From assembly GCF_018343665.1 (NCBI RefSeq), contig NZ_JAGYPM010000005.1:124001-188000 (forward strand): a DNA stretch of 64,000 nucleotides. Reading direction: 5' to 3'. Source of the stretch: Cytobacillus citreus. Lineage in GTDB: Bacteria; Bacillota; Bacilli; Bacillales; Cytobacillaceae. Both the position numbers and the translations under genes were made by a program. Of the stretch, positions 27,478 to 35,478 are shown in pieces. How positions within the stretch are numbered: the first letter of the stretch is position 1; every line of letters starts with the position of its first letter. Below the pieces are notes generated by a model. The model saw only the letters and a list, made by a program, of their open reading frames with translations, was not told the origin of the DNA and ran no database searches.

Positions 27478-27651
27478 ATCCCCCACTGATGGTTAGTTGA
27501 ACCAATCACGCTCAAAACGCCACGTCCTCCCAAAAGCTCTGCTTTCGGTCGTGCGATGAAATGCGGATGAAGTACTCCTTGTCCTGTGGCTTTCGCCTGA
27601 CTAGGACATCGTGTCCGTCGTCGGGCCTTTACGGGCAGTTGATCCCCCACT
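27478..27651. repeat. Modular hairpin repeat, copy C (between leader and hisS)
   Basis: The scaffold CCACGTCCT...GTGGCTTTCGCCTGACTAGGACATCGTGTCC matches the copies at 42287 and 42631. A 57-bp insert (27529-27585) lies in the loop of the CCAC/GTGG hairpin and itself has CCAAAAGC/GCTTTCGG and GCGAT-type pairs. ATCCCCCACT occurs as a direct repeat at both ends (27478-27487 and 27642-27651). A 63-codon frame over it is not a gene. Confidence 0.75.
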
Positions 27652-27723
27652 TAGGGTTTCTTTGATTCTCTCGCAACCTTGTAATGGCGGTCTTATTGCC
27701 CGTTAATCTGCGATAAAAATAAA

Positions 27724-27767
27724 AAACCGCACTCGATTTAAGTTTATAAACTTAATCAATGCGGTTT
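27724..27767 (-). terminator. Attenuator terminator in the hisS leader
   Basis: On the minus strand AAACCGCATTGATTAAGTTT pairs with the following AAACTTAAATCGAGTGCGGTTT, with a small bulge, and runs into TTTTTTATTTTT. It lies 50 bases past the leader-peptide stop and 300 bases before hisS, so it would stop transcription before the synthetase gene unless disrupted. Confidence 0.85.
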
Positions 27768-27771
27768 CATG

Positions 27772-27822
27772 ATAAATAGCCATCCTATTTACGATTTTTA
27801 AAAATCGAATAGCACGGCTATC
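27772..27822 (-). promoter_or_regulatory. Leader hairpin overlapping the His-peptide stop codon
   Basis: On the minus strand GATAGCC pairs with GGCTATT, and inside it CTATT/AATAG and CGATTTTT/AAAAATCG extend the stem. The 5' arm begins at the end of the leader peptide and contains its stop codon, so a ribosome stalled at the His codons would cover it. Alternative pairing with the terminator (for example TTCGATTT with AAATCGAG) is possible but not proven. Confidence 0.65.
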
Positions 27823-27874
27823 TGATATGATGATGGAATTGTGACAGGGTTAAAATATTTTTAAAAGACTGCAT
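27818..27874 (-). CDS. Leader peptide with three consecutive His codons
   Basis: The frame MQSFKNILTLSQFHHHIR, 18 residues, starts at ATG 27874 with GAGGTG six bases upstream and ends in TAG at 27818-27820. The three CAT codons are at 27827-27835, just before a stem-loop that precedes a terminator. This is the classical layout of a ribosome-mediated attenuator: histidine starvation would stall the ribosome at the CAT run and favour read-through into hisS. The peptide itself probably has no other function. No T-box motif is seen, which would be the usual solution in bacilli. Confidence 0.8.
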   Translation of the reverse strand: MQSFKNILTLSQFHHHIR

Positions 27875-27898
27875 GTTTGCCACCTCAAATTTCCATTT

Positions 27899-27927
27899 AA
27901 TGTATCATATTTCAGGTTGGATTTCAA
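27899..27927 (-). promoter_or_regulatory. Probable sigma-A promoter of the hisS leader
   Basis: TTGAAA (27922-27927) and TACATT (27899-27904), read on the minus strand, are separated by 17 bases. Transcription would start near 27892, about 18 bases before the leader-peptide ATG. Confidence 0.55.
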
Positions 27928-27947
27928 ATACTATTTTTAAATTTTTT

Positions 27948-29180
27948 TCAAATTGGCTGATATAGGCTAAAAACCTCATCCCAATTCCAGTGTTCATAGT
28001 ACCAAGTTCCAGGATTCATATTTTTAATCCAGATTTTCTGGTTTAATCCATTTGAATCGGCAATCCAAACTTTTGCTTTTTCTCTATCTGTTCTTATCCA
28101 GATTAATTTATTCTCATTATTTATAGATTGTGGGCGAAAATCTCCTTCCTTTATTGAAGGTGAAGTTATTTTCTGTGCAGTCTTTGTGTTCAAATCAACC
28201 TTATATAGAGAAGGCAGTGGTCTTTGATTAACATCCACCCATTCACTATCAATAGAACGCGAAACGAAGATTGAATCATTAGTCTGCCATGTCAAATCTC
28301 GATAAACATATCCTTTAGGTGTGTAGTCGGAAAAACTACTTTTATCTATATTTGCAACTTTTAATTTCTTATTTGTTATAGCCATTCGGCTGAATCCTTG
28401 AATATACCCTAAGAAGTTTTTACTTGGTGCCCATTGAAACCATTCATCATAATCTAACATCTCATCTATTTTATAAAAACTCTGCCCATCATTAGAAAGA
28501 ACACTCAATGTATTACTATCAGCCGATAGAGATGCTGTCGGAACTAGCTGAAATGCAATCCACCTGCGGTCATTGGACCATTTAAACTGGCTTGTTCCAT
28601 AAAAATATTCATTCTTTCCAACAGCGATTGTGTAAAAATGTTGAGATTGATACTGTTTCTTATTGTGGCTAATTAATATTTTGGATAACACTATATCTGA
28701 AAAAACACTTTCACCAGCTTTAGAAGAGGTTAATAAGCCTGTTCCATCAGGTAACCATGAAAAATTTATTATTCCAGAAGCAATCTTTAGAGGTTTATTT
28801 AATGATGTATCATCAATTATCTTTAAAACATTATCGGATTGAAATCCAAGGGTATTTTGATTTGGTGCCCATTGAAAATTCGCCCTCACATTTGAATAAA
28901 CTTTAAAATGACTATTTGATTTTACATGATACAGCCAAAGGTCCCCTTCATAATCTTTTGATTCTCGAATATAGGCAATCCAATTGCCGTCAAAAGACCA
29001 CTTTGGAAATTTTGCCTTTACGTCATTGGTAATTTTCATTTCCTTCAGACCAATTTTAATCCATAGATCATTGCTCCTAATAAATGCTGCTCTCAATCCT
29101 ATGTTGGATTCTGCCGAAACAAATGAAAGAGGTTGAATACTTAATATAATAAAAGCAAGAACTATTATAATTCTTTTCAT
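27948..29180 (-). CDS. Exported TolB-like beta-propeller protein
   Basis: 410 residues with a Sec signal (MKRIIIVLAFIILSIQPLSFVSA) and repeated WD40-like/TolB blades: FPKWSFDGNWIAYIRES, FQWAPNQNTLGFQSD, FSWLPDGTGLLTSS, FKWSNDRRWIAFQL, FQWAPSKNFLGYI and LTWQTNDSIFVSRS, spaced by about 45 residues. No catalytic domain is visible, so it is probably a binding or scaffold protein in the cell envelope. Spacing of the blades suggests a six- to seven-bladed propeller. The ribosome site is weak. It lies upstream of the hisS leader with no obvious terminator between. Confidence 0.85.
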   Translation of the reverse strand: MKRIIIVLAFIILSIQPLSFVSAESNIGLRAAFIRSNDLWIKIGLKEMKITNDVKAKFPKWSFDGNWIAYIRESKDYEGDLWLYHVKSNSHFKVYSNVRANFQWAPNQNTLGFQSDNVLKIIDDTSLNKPLKIASGIINFSWLPDGTGLLTSSKAGESVFSDIVLSKILISHNKKQYQSQHFYTIAVGKNEYFYGTSQFKWSNDRRWIAFQLVPTASLSADSNTLSVLSNDGQSFYKIDEMLDYDEWFQWAPSKNFLGYIQGFSRMAITNKKLKVANIDKSSFSDYTPKGYVYRDLTWQTNDSIFVSRSIDSEWVDVNQRPLPSLYKVDLNTKTAQKITSPSIKEGDFRPQSINNENKLIWIRTDREKAKVWIADSNGLNQKIWIKNMNPGTWYYEHWNWDEVFSLYQPI

Positions 29181-29261
29181 CTAATCATTATCATCCCTTT
29201 TCTCTTCAAACCTAGCTTCTATATTCTTCCCCTCACCTACATTTTTACTAATTAGAAAAAA

Positions 29262-29288
29262 AAACAGCGATCATAGTCGCTGCGAGTT
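29262..29288 (-). terminator. Terminator of GNAT gene
   Basis: On the minus strand GCAGCGA pairs with TCGCTGT around CTATGA and is followed by a run of eight or more Ts, 40 bases past the stop at 29328. Confidence 0.8.
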
Positions 29289-29327
29289 TAATCACCTTCT
29301 ATAGAAGGCATCGTTTCTTAATAATAG

Positions 29328-29840
29328 TCATGTGTTCGCTAGAAGACCGTTGGGGCGGAACCGGCTCATTTTTATTTCATCTATAAATCTGCCGTGAGCT
29401 TTTATACTGCCTTTCTTTTTTCCTTCTACTGTAAAACCAAATTTTTCATACAAGGCCTGTGCACCAGGATTCGTTACAAGAACGCCAAGTCCCACTCTTT
29501 CAAGCATTAGCCAATTGTCTGCAAGATCAAGAGCCTTTGTAAGTAATGCTTTCCCAATTCCTTTTTTATGATAGTCACTGTCTACGCCAATAAATAAATC
29601 CCCCGAATGCGAAAATCTACCTCGTCCTTGAGTTAGACCTACAAAGCCAACAACATTGCCATTAAGCTCCGCAACAAATTCAAAATGATTATCTCCCAGG
29701 TTACGCAACCTATTTTCGACAGCATCTACTCGCATACTTGGAAGAAAAACCATATATTGCAGAACAGCTTCCTGTGTGCAGATGCGATGAATTGCGCTAG
29801 CATCATTTATCTGTACAGGACGAATATTTACTTCCACCAC
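29328..29840 (-). CDS. GNAT family N-acetyltransferase
   Basis: 170 residues: N-terminal strand VNIRPVQINDASAIHRIC, motif A DSDYHKKGIGKALLTKALDLADNW (about 107-130) and the C-terminal NPGAQALYEKFGFTVEGKKKGSIKAHGRFIDEIKMSRF block typical of acetyltransferases such as YhhY/SpeG-like and PhnO-like proteins acting on small amines. The start is GTG (tandem GTGGTG) with AAGGGGGG upstream. Its substrate is not evident. Confidence 0.92.
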   Translation of the reverse strand: MVEVNIRPVQINDASAIHRICTQEAVLQYMVFLPSMRVDAVENRLRNLGDNHFEFVAELNGNVVGFVGLTQGRGRFSHSGDLFIGVDSDYHKKGIGKALLTKALDLADNWLMLERVGLGVLVTNPGAQALYEKFGFTVEGKKKGSIKAHGRFIDEIKMSRFRPNGLLANT

Positions 29841-29940
29841 AATACCCCCCTTTTCAATGCCTGTTTTAGAAAATTCTTGATATTTATCAGAAATTCCTGC
29901 CTAGGTTGCTGAGTTAGTGACTTTCAAACTTATTTCAGAA

Positions 29941-31173
29941 TCAGGAGGCAATATTCTTGATGCTCGTATTATCAAGAAATTTAAAGTAAGGAAGAAATAT
30001 TCCTATTAATGATACTGTACAAATAATTGATCCTATTAATAGGTACATTGGGCGTATCCCCCAGAATTCACCTAAAAAACTCCCTGCCAATACACCTAAT
30101 GGCATTGCACCTCTAATGATAAAAAGTCGAACAGAGGATACTTTCCCCATTAAATGATCTGGTACAGTTTGTTGACAAATCGTTATATTATGCACTCCAA
30201 AAAACGCCATAGCTATTCCAGCAATAACCTCCGTAAAAACCGCAAAAATTATACTGTTAATTATACCTAACGAGATAAATGTTCCCCCCCCAATAACCAA
30301 AGCTCCTAACATTAAAACCCTGCGACTCTTATATGTAATTTTTCCAACGAGTAGTGAACCAATCACATAACCTAAAGGGAAAGCAGCCATAAAATATCCG
30401 TATTCGGCATAGCTCCCTGATAATTCCTTTGTTATATAAGGAAGATTAATAACCATCGTTACCCCTACTCCAAATTGTACAAACGCTAAAAATACTCCTA
30501 ACCAAACGATTACTGGCTGCTTTAAAAAGTAGGAAATACCTTCAATAAAATGTTCCAGCCATGATTTCCGTACACTTTGGGAAATTTTCACCTCATGTAT
30601 AAAAAGCAATAAGGTTCCACTTGTAATCAGTATGGCACTAACAGAAATTAGTGTCGGTTTTACACCGATGTACTCAACAATGAGTCCTCCTAATATTGGT
30701 GCACAGAAAGTCATTAATCTTACCGTTCCATCTATATAAGCATTAGCTGTACTAAGTTGGTCTTTTGACACAATGGTAGGGGTGATCGCTTGATTTGCAG
30801 GTGTATAAATTGGAGTGATTAAGCCTACTATAATTTGAACTGTATAAATATGCCACGCTTCAAGGTTCCCAGTTATGAATGTAACAAGTGGTATAAGGAA
30901 AATGATGCCCCTTGACCATTGAGAAAATATCATTGTCCATTTTCGACTCCATTTATCAATAAACGGACCAATAAACAATTGAAGGATAAGAGAGGGTAAA
31001 AAATATAGCAGCCACATACTTCCCAATGCCATGGTAGAACCTGTAAGTTGATAGATAAAAATCGAATTGCAAAAGGTACCGAAAGCACCGCCTAATTCAG
31101 AGATAGCGTTGCCTATCCAAACAAAAACAAATGAACGATTCTTTAAAATATTGTTGCTCAAGGCCCATCCCAT
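29941..31173 (-). CDS. MFS transporter (macrolide/drug-efflux-like, DHA3 type)
   Basis: 410 residues with about twelve hydrophobic helices; the N-terminus (FVWIGNAISELGGAFGTFCNSIF) and the loop-2/3 motif GPFIDKWSRKW are typical of MefA-like DHA3 drug exporters. It follows, 12 bases later, an ArsR-type regulator gene on the same strand, so the pair probably forms an inducible efflux unit. Substrate unknown. The start codon is uncertain: ATG at 31173 or the TTG four codons later. Confidence 0.9.
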   Translation of the reverse strand: MGWALSNNILKNRSFVFVWIGNAISELGGAFGTFCNSIFIYQLTGSTMALGSMWLLYFLPSLILQLFIGPFIDKWSRKWTMIFSQWSRGIIFLIPLVTFITGNLEAWHIYTVQIIVGLITPIYTPANQAITPTIVSKDQLSTANAYIDGTVRLMTFCAPILGGLIVEYIGVKPTLISVSAILITSGTLLLFIHEVKISQSVRKSWLEHFIEGISYFLKQPVIVWLGVFLAFVQFGVGVTMVINLPYITKELSGSYAEYGYFMAAFPLGYVIGSLLVGKITYKSRRVLMLGALVIGGGTFISLGIINSIIFAVFTEVIAGIAMAFFGVHNITICQQTVPDHLMGKVSSVRLFIIRGAMPLGVLAGSFLGEFWGIRPMYLLIGSIICTVSLIGIFLPYFKFLDNTSIKNIAS

Positions 31174-31185
31174 CCTTAATACTCA

Positions 31186-32229
31186 TTATTTATTTAAGAA
31201 GAAGTTTAGTTCTTCAGATAAAAATTCAACAGCTTTCTTTTTAAGTGAATACTTTGATCCAATAATTTCTACTAATTTAGCTGCTCTAAGAATCTTAAGA
31301 TGATGATGGATAGTAGATTTACCTATGTCTAATTGAGAAGTAATATCTTGTAAAGTACGGTCATCTTCGTACAGCAGTTTAACAATTCGCAGTCGAACCT
31401 CATCTCCTAATGCCTTATGTTTAAGCACTAAAAAGTTGTTTGGCGTATATCGATCATTTGGGGAAATGCTTTCATTTGCTATAGGATAATAAAAAACTTT
31501 CGCCCCCTCTATATCCGCTTCTATATTCCATGGGCGATAAATATATTGAGGGATTAAAAGGACATGATTTACAGTAGGCTCAGGCCTATACGTAATCCCT
31601 CCAGTTGACCATTCAACAAGTTCTTCAGGATTCATTTTTTCTCTCATTTCTCTTTTCGTTTCATAATCTGTTTGCAAGATTCTATTTATTAGCTCTGAAT
31701 CTTTCTCTATAACTTCGCCATACCATCCTGTCATAACGCTAATAAGATGTTCTTTCAGGAGGTTACCCTCTACTTTACAAATGAATTCTATATAGCTAGG
31801 AAAAAATGGGTTATTATTGGTTAGCTCTTTCATTTCATTAATAGCTGATTCTTCACCTAATGCAGCATTTTGTCTTACTGTTTGAAATTTTAAGCCTATA
31901 AAAGGTAAACTAATATACTTTAAGTCTGTAAGAGGCATTTCCTCTATGTAGGAAGTAAACTCTTTTAAATGAGAAAAGTCTCTTGTATGTAACAACTGAA
32001 GTAAAGCTTTCCAAGTATTATTTTTTTCAACGAAGTCCAAATTATCTAATAATTCATTTGATAAAGATTTTCTTATATCTCTCCAATACTTCACTGGTTT
32101 TTCTAAAGTTTTTATAAGTGGAGTATTCGTAATAGCTGCTATACCCAATGCACATTCCCACAGTAAGGAGTATTTTAACTGAACTTGGTATGTTTCTCTT
32201 TTTCTGCTTGTAAAATTCAAAACATCCAT
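31186..32229 (-). CDS. ArsR-type winged-helix regulator with DUF5937-like N-terminal region
   Basis: 347 residues, unusual for an ArsR protein because the winged helix is at the C-terminus (LVLKHKALGDEVRLRIVKLLYEDDRTLQDITSQLDIGKSTIHHHLKILRAAKLVEI, about residues 270-325). A long N-terminal alpha-helical region of unknown ligand precedes it. It is expected to repress the MFS transporter gene that follows 12 bases downstream. GAGGTG lies before the ATG at 32229; the in-frame ATG at 32268 lacks a ribosome site. Confidence 0.9.
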   Translation of the reverse strand: MDVLNFTSRKRETYQVQLKYSLLWECALGIAAITNTPLIKTLEKPVKYWRDIRKSLSNELLDNLDFVEKNNTWKALLQLLHTRDFSHLKEFTSYIEEMPLTDLKYISLPFIGLKFQTVRQNAALGEESAINEMKELTNNNPFFPSYIEFICKVEGNLLKEHLISVMTGWYGEVIEKDSELINRILQTDYETKREMREKMNPEELVEWSTGGITYRPEPTVNHVLLIPQYIYRPWNIEADIEGAKVFYYPIANESISPNDRYTPNNFLVLKHKALGDEVRLRIVKLLYEDDRTLQDITSQLDIGKSTIHHHLKILRAAKLVEIIGSKYSLKKKAVEFLSEELNFFLNK

Positions 32230-32340
32230 ATTAAACACCTCGTTTATTATTTTTCTTTTCTTATACAAATTCTATACTTATCGAATTTGAAATTCAATAT
32301 TTTTAGAACATTTTTTATTAGTCTATTGTTAAAACAAAAA

Positions 32341-32372
32341 TAAACCCATTTTTTATTTAAATGGGTTTTCTA
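32341..32372 (-). terminator. Terminator of dienelactone-hydrolase-like gene
   Basis: AAACCCATTT and AAATGGGTTT pair around a short AT loop; on the minus strand TTTATTTTTG follows, about 34 bases past the stop at 32406. Confidence 0.8.
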
Positions 32373-32405
32373 AATCAAATGCTTATTGAATTTACCTTAT
32401 TAGAT

Positions 32406-33008
32406 TCATTCGTATTTCAATTTCAGATAAAAATCAACCATAAAGCGAAATGATTGCTGCGCTGATTTAACATCATACTTCGGAGAGTATGGATCACTAA
32501 ATCCATGTTGTCCGTTAAATTTACGAATCTCAATCTTTTTTTCATCTAAACATGATATTAAATCGTCCACATTAAATGATGGCTCTGTTTCCGGAAAAAA
32601 TAGCATCGTAGGACATTTTGGATTAATATCTGTATAATTCCTAATTCGCGAACCATAGTATCCAACCATTCCATCGAGACATTCTTCTTCACTGCATAAC
32701 CAGGCAATGGTTGCCCCAATACTAAATCCGAGAAGATATACTTTTTTATACTTATCTTTACAATCTAGTATTACATTTTTAATTTTTTCAGAAGCATTCA
32801 TAAAGCCTATATTCCCGACAAAATGACGATAAGCAGCTTCCTCTTGAGAATAATCATAAGGTGCTTCTTGCCCCAATAAATTTGGACAAATAATATCAAA
32901 ATGGTTTTCTGACAACCGTTGACAAACATGTTCCATATGCTTGTTAATCCCATAAATTTCATGAACGACAATGATAACAGAGTCTGATTTATTCAGTATG
33001 TTTATCAA
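32406..33008 (-). CDS. Dienelactone hydrolase family protein
   Basis: Alpha/beta hydrolase of about 200 residues. It opens with SVIIVVHEIYGINKHMEHVC, has the nucleophile-elbow region GFSIGATIAW where serine (not the Cys of true dienelactone hydrolases) lies at the elbow, and ends with NGQHGFSDPYS providing the His of the triad. The TTG at 33008 has AGGGGGTACAAA upstream; the frame extends to 33059 without a ribosome site. It starts 13 bases after the DUF3951 micro-protein stop and is probably coupled to it. Substrate unknown. Confidence 0.85.
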   Translation of the reverse strand: MINILNKSDSVIIVVHEIYGINKHMEHVCQRLSENHFDIICPNLLGQEAPYDYSQEEAAYRHFVGNIGFMNASEKIKNVILDCKDKYKKVYLLGFSIGATIAWLCSEEECLDGMVGYYGSRIRNYTDINPKCPTMLFFPETEPSFNVDDLISCLDEKKIEIRKFNGQHGFSDPYSPKYDVKSAQQSFRFMVDFYLKLKYE

Positions 33009-33021
33009 TTTGTACCCCCTG

Positions 33022-33159
33022 TTAATCCTTTTCAGATTTACCCGAAGTGATATCGTCAAATGGAGTATATTCGTTACTAGGCAGTTTTCTCTTTCTTATC
33101 GCTTTAAATACAGCAAATCCAACAGCAAACACTAAAACTCCTGTGAAAAAGTAAGCCAT
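33022..33159 (-). CDS. DUF3951-like small membrane protein (45 residues)
   Basis: MAYFFTGVLVFAVGFAVFKA forms a single N-terminal helix, followed by basic IRKRK and a short tail LPSNEYTPFDDITSGKSEKD. GGAGGCGTTTTT precedes the ATG at 33159. The YTPFD..(T)SG tail motif is shared with the 80-residue protein encoded 100 bases upstream, so the two belong to one family. This family is found in bacilli and has no assigned function. It is too short to be found by most frame searches. Confidence 0.8.
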   Translation of the reverse strand: MAYFFTGVLVFAVGFAVFKAIRKRKLPSNEYTPFDDITSGKSEKD

Positions 33160-33255
33160 AAAAACGCCTCCTATTTCCATTATTTCACTAAAGAAACTGA
33201 TTTACGAATCCATTATTTTACTGGTTACAATAAAGCCCTAATCTAATGGAATACC

Positions 33256-33498
33256 TTAGTTTTTATTTCCATTACCCTGTTTTGTCTTTTTATCCTTATC
33301 ATCACCCTGATCTTCATCTTCAGCAAGAATTTCCTGTTCCTCATGAAATTCGACTCCGGTTTGTCCAGATATCTGATCGAATGGGGTGTAGAAAGGCGTT
33401 ACACTTCTTTTCTTAACAAAAACCTTATAAAAACTAATCATAACGATTATTACAATAACTGCCGGAAATCCAATTGCCATTAGTTCCATCGGATTCAT
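33256..33498 (-). CDS. DUF3951-like small membrane protein (80 residues)
   Basis: One N-terminal helix (LMAIGFPAVIVIIVMISFYKVF), a basic KKRS stop-transfer, the family motif FYTPFDQISGQTG (about 37-49) and an acidic then lysine-rich tail (EDEDQGDDKDKKTKQ). AAGGGG is correctly spaced for the ATG at 33498; another ATG at 33504 is too close to it. Paralogous to the micro-protein at 33022. Function unknown. Confidence 0.8.
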   Translation of the reverse strand: MNPMELMAIGFPAVIVIIVMISFYKVFVKKRSVTPFYTPFDQISGQTGVEFHEEQEILAEDEDQGDDKDKKTKQGNGNKN

Positions 33499-33552
33499 GA
33501 ACATTGCCCCTTTTTGGTTCTCATCATTCCGTCATTTTAGTTTGTGAAAACC

Positions 33553-33687
33553 CTATGATTGTTTATTCTTAATCTCTTCCAGCAAGGAAATGATTTTTTC
33601 ATTCTGCTCAATCATTGTTTCATTTTGGCTTCTTATTTTTGCAAAGTCAAACACAAAAACTAGTAAAATGATTAATGCGAACCACAT
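33553..33687 (-). CDS. Small membrane protein with coiled-coil tail (44 residues)
   Basis: MWFALIILLVFVFDFAKI forms a single membrane helix, followed by a charged amphipathic stretch (NETMIEQNEKIISLLEEIKN). GAGGTGTTAAT precedes the ATG. Third of a run of three micro-membrane-proteins on this strand. No family recognised; the layout (short TM plus heptads) is common among small modulators of membrane complexes. Confidence 0.7.
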   Translation of the reverse strand: MWFALIILLVFVFDFAKIRSQNETMIEQNEKIISLLEEIKNKQS

Positions 33688-33780
33688 ATTAACACCTCAT
33701 ACATTTTCTTCAATTTTATCATAAAGGTTTGAAAATTTATGAGTTATACCTAACAGGAAATTCATTTTTACAGATACATA

Positions 33781-34563
33781 TTAGCTATAAAAGCTCGCTA
33801 TTACTTTTGCTGCTGGATAAATTAATAATTGCCCAATGAGAGTTCCAAGCAATTTCGTTCCTATTAATAGAATGACAAGAGCTTTAACATCCCCATAAGG
33901 CCGTTTATTTCTTATTGCTTGATCGGTGATAATGGCAGATTTAGGATCGACTAATAAGGTTAATAAGATGGTTGCAACACCATTAATCATCCCAGACGAG
34001 GCTGAGGCGGCCAAACGATGCTCTTCTTCTACAAAGAAAGCTGCATAGTAGGCAGACATAACACCTATCGTATATATAGCTGTTATCATCGTATTAAGAA
34101 GTAAAAATCTCTTCGGAATCTCCCTATATCTTAATCTAAAAAACATTTTTTTCTTAGGCTTAGTTGTACTTTTTACTATACGTTTAAGATTAGAGATACT
34201 TAGCGCCTCTACCACGATGGCTGGAACGGATCCTTTTGTTTCAAGCCTATCAACAGCCTTTCCGAATAATTTAAGAAAGGTAGGAATGAATACGACTCCT
34301 ACTAGCGTACCAACTGTCGCTGAAAAAATGACGAGGCGAATATCTTGCAAAGGATCGATTCCCTTCGAAATGCTTATTCCTATTAATGTACCTATTAATG
34401 GTGCTTGAAACATATTGGCTGTTCTTGATACTAAAACAAAAATATTAAATAACGAAATAGACAGCGCATACTTCCCACTTTGAACGGAATTAAGCCGGAC
34501 AGAGTAAGCCAGTGTATCTATTAAATGTATGACGAAAGTGAACCCCATGAGACTAAATAGCAC
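33781..34563 (-). CDS. amj: Lipid II flippase Amj
   Basis: 260 residues, polytopic, matching the Amj (YdaH) family end to end: HLIDTLAYSVRLNSVQSGKYALSISLFNIFVLVSRTANMFQAPLIG at residues 12-57, a central loop rich in Arg/Lys, and the C-terminal VDPKSAIITDQAI..RPYGDVKALVILLIGTKLLGTLIGQLLI. In B. subtilis Amj exports lipid-linked peptidoglycan precursor when MurJ is blocked and is controlled by sigma-M. Start is GTG with GAGGTGAATTGTT upstream. I did not identify a sigma-M promoter. Confidence 0.93.
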   Translation of the reverse strand: MLFSLMGFTFVIHLIDTLAYSVRLNSVQSGKYALSISLFNIFVLVSRTANMFQAPLIGTLIGISISKGIDPLQDIRLVIFSATVGTLVGVVFIPTFLKLFGKAVDRLETKGSVPAIVVEALSISNLKRIVKSTTKPKKKMFFRLRYREIPKRFLLLNTMITAIYTIGVMSAYYAAFFVEEEHRLAASASSGMINGVATILLTLLVDPKSAIITDQAIRNKRPYGDVKALVILLIGTKLLGTLIGQLLIYPAAKVIASFYS

Positions 34564-34574
34564 AACAATTCACC

Positions 34575-35318
34575 TCAAACATTATTTTTTCTCGATTTTA
34601 TGATCATGAAAGATGGTCTCCGTTTTTCATTTATTAATTTTGGCATTTTCTCTAACCCAGTTGGAATTGACTGTGGCTCTATAATTCTCTCAAGCACAAG
34701 TCCATTGTCTATAAGAGTATTTATTAAAGTTGATATGGTTCTATGGTACTTCACAACACCATCAATATACCAATATTGCTCTCTTCTTCCTTCTTCTTGA
34801 TAATTATCTAAAGCCCAATGTCTTTTGACTCCTTCATTATCCTTCACCCAATTATTCATTTCATTTCTAGCTGTTACGATAGGATGCTCTATTGAAAAAA
34901 CAAATTCACCATTATGTTTTAAAAGCTCACTAATATTCTTAATAAGATTTGAGTAATCCTCTATGTAATGAATAGCTAAAGAACTTATAATTATATCAAA
35001 TTTTCCTTTTGGGAAATCCATATCTTCAATTGGTGTACAAATATACTCTATTTTATCGTGCTCGTTATTCTTTTTAGCTTCTTCAATCATATTTCTAGAA
35101 ATGTCTAAGCCTATGACATCGGAAGCGCCTTTTTCTATACAATACTTGGAAAAGTGGCCTGTCCCACATCCTAAATCTAAGACAGTCTTATCCTTCAGTT
35201 CAGAAATGGCAGATTTAATGGCAGGCTGCTCAACAAAATCATTATAGGTTATTCCACTTTCACGTAATGACGTATATTCTTTAAAGAAAATTGGATGATC
35301 ATAAATGTTTTGTTTCAC
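34575..35318 (-). CDS. Class I SAM-dependent methyltransferase
   Basis: 247 residues. SAM-binding motif I reads TVLDLGCGTGHFSKYC (about 48-63), motif II VIGLDISRNMIEEAKK, and the post-motif DFPKGKFDIIISSLAIHYIED (about 105-125). It belongs to the UbiE/BioC-like methyltransferase_11 group; the C-terminal half (FSIEHPIVTAR) is typical of YodH/Cyclopropane-type small-molecule methyltransferases. Substrate unknown. Start is GTG with GGGGAGAGAGAAAA upstream. It ends 11 bases before amj. Confidence 0.9.
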   Translation of the reverse strand: MKQNIYDHPIFFKEYTSLRESGITYNDFVEQPAIKSAISELKDKTVLDLGCGTGHFSKYCIEKGASDVIGLDISRNMIEEAKKNNEHDKIEYICTPIEDMDFPKGKFDIIISSLAIHYIEDYSNLIKNISELLKHNGEFVFSIEHPIVTARNEMNNWVKDNEGVKRHWALDNYQEEGRREQYWYIDGVVKYHRTISTLINTLIDNGLVLERIIEPQSIPTGLEKMPKLINEKRRPSFMIIKSRKNNV

Positions 35319-35399
35319 TTTTCTCTCTCCCCTTTAACATTCATCTCTATTTCCTTAATTCTGGGAACAAATCAAAAATACCTTTATTAACCTAAATAG

Positions 35400-35432
35400 A
35401 AAAAGCGATCTTCCTGTTGAAAAATCGCCTCT
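35400..35432 (-). terminator. Terminator after small ORF at 35479
   Basis: On the minus strand GGCGAT pairs with ATCGCT around a 14-base loop and is followed by TTTTTC, about 50 bases past the stop of the 40-residue gene. Confidence 0.6.
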
Positions 35433-35478
35433 CTCTTAAGATAGATTACCAGTTGTTATTTTCCCTGATGTTTTCTTA

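Noticed and set aside
27459..27650. 63-codon open frame on the minus strand upstream of hisS
   Set aside because: It lies entirely within a dispersed hairpin repeat, has no ribosome site, and its composition follows the repeat's base pattern.
27700..27900. T-box riboswitch for hisS
   Set aside because: I could not find the conserved T-box sequence (AGGGTGGNACCGCG type) on the minus strand; the leader peptide explains the terminator better.
32406..33059. Longer start of the hydrolase at 33059
   Set aside because: It would overlap the 45-residue micro-protein and has no ribosome site; the TTG at 33008 follows AGGGGG.
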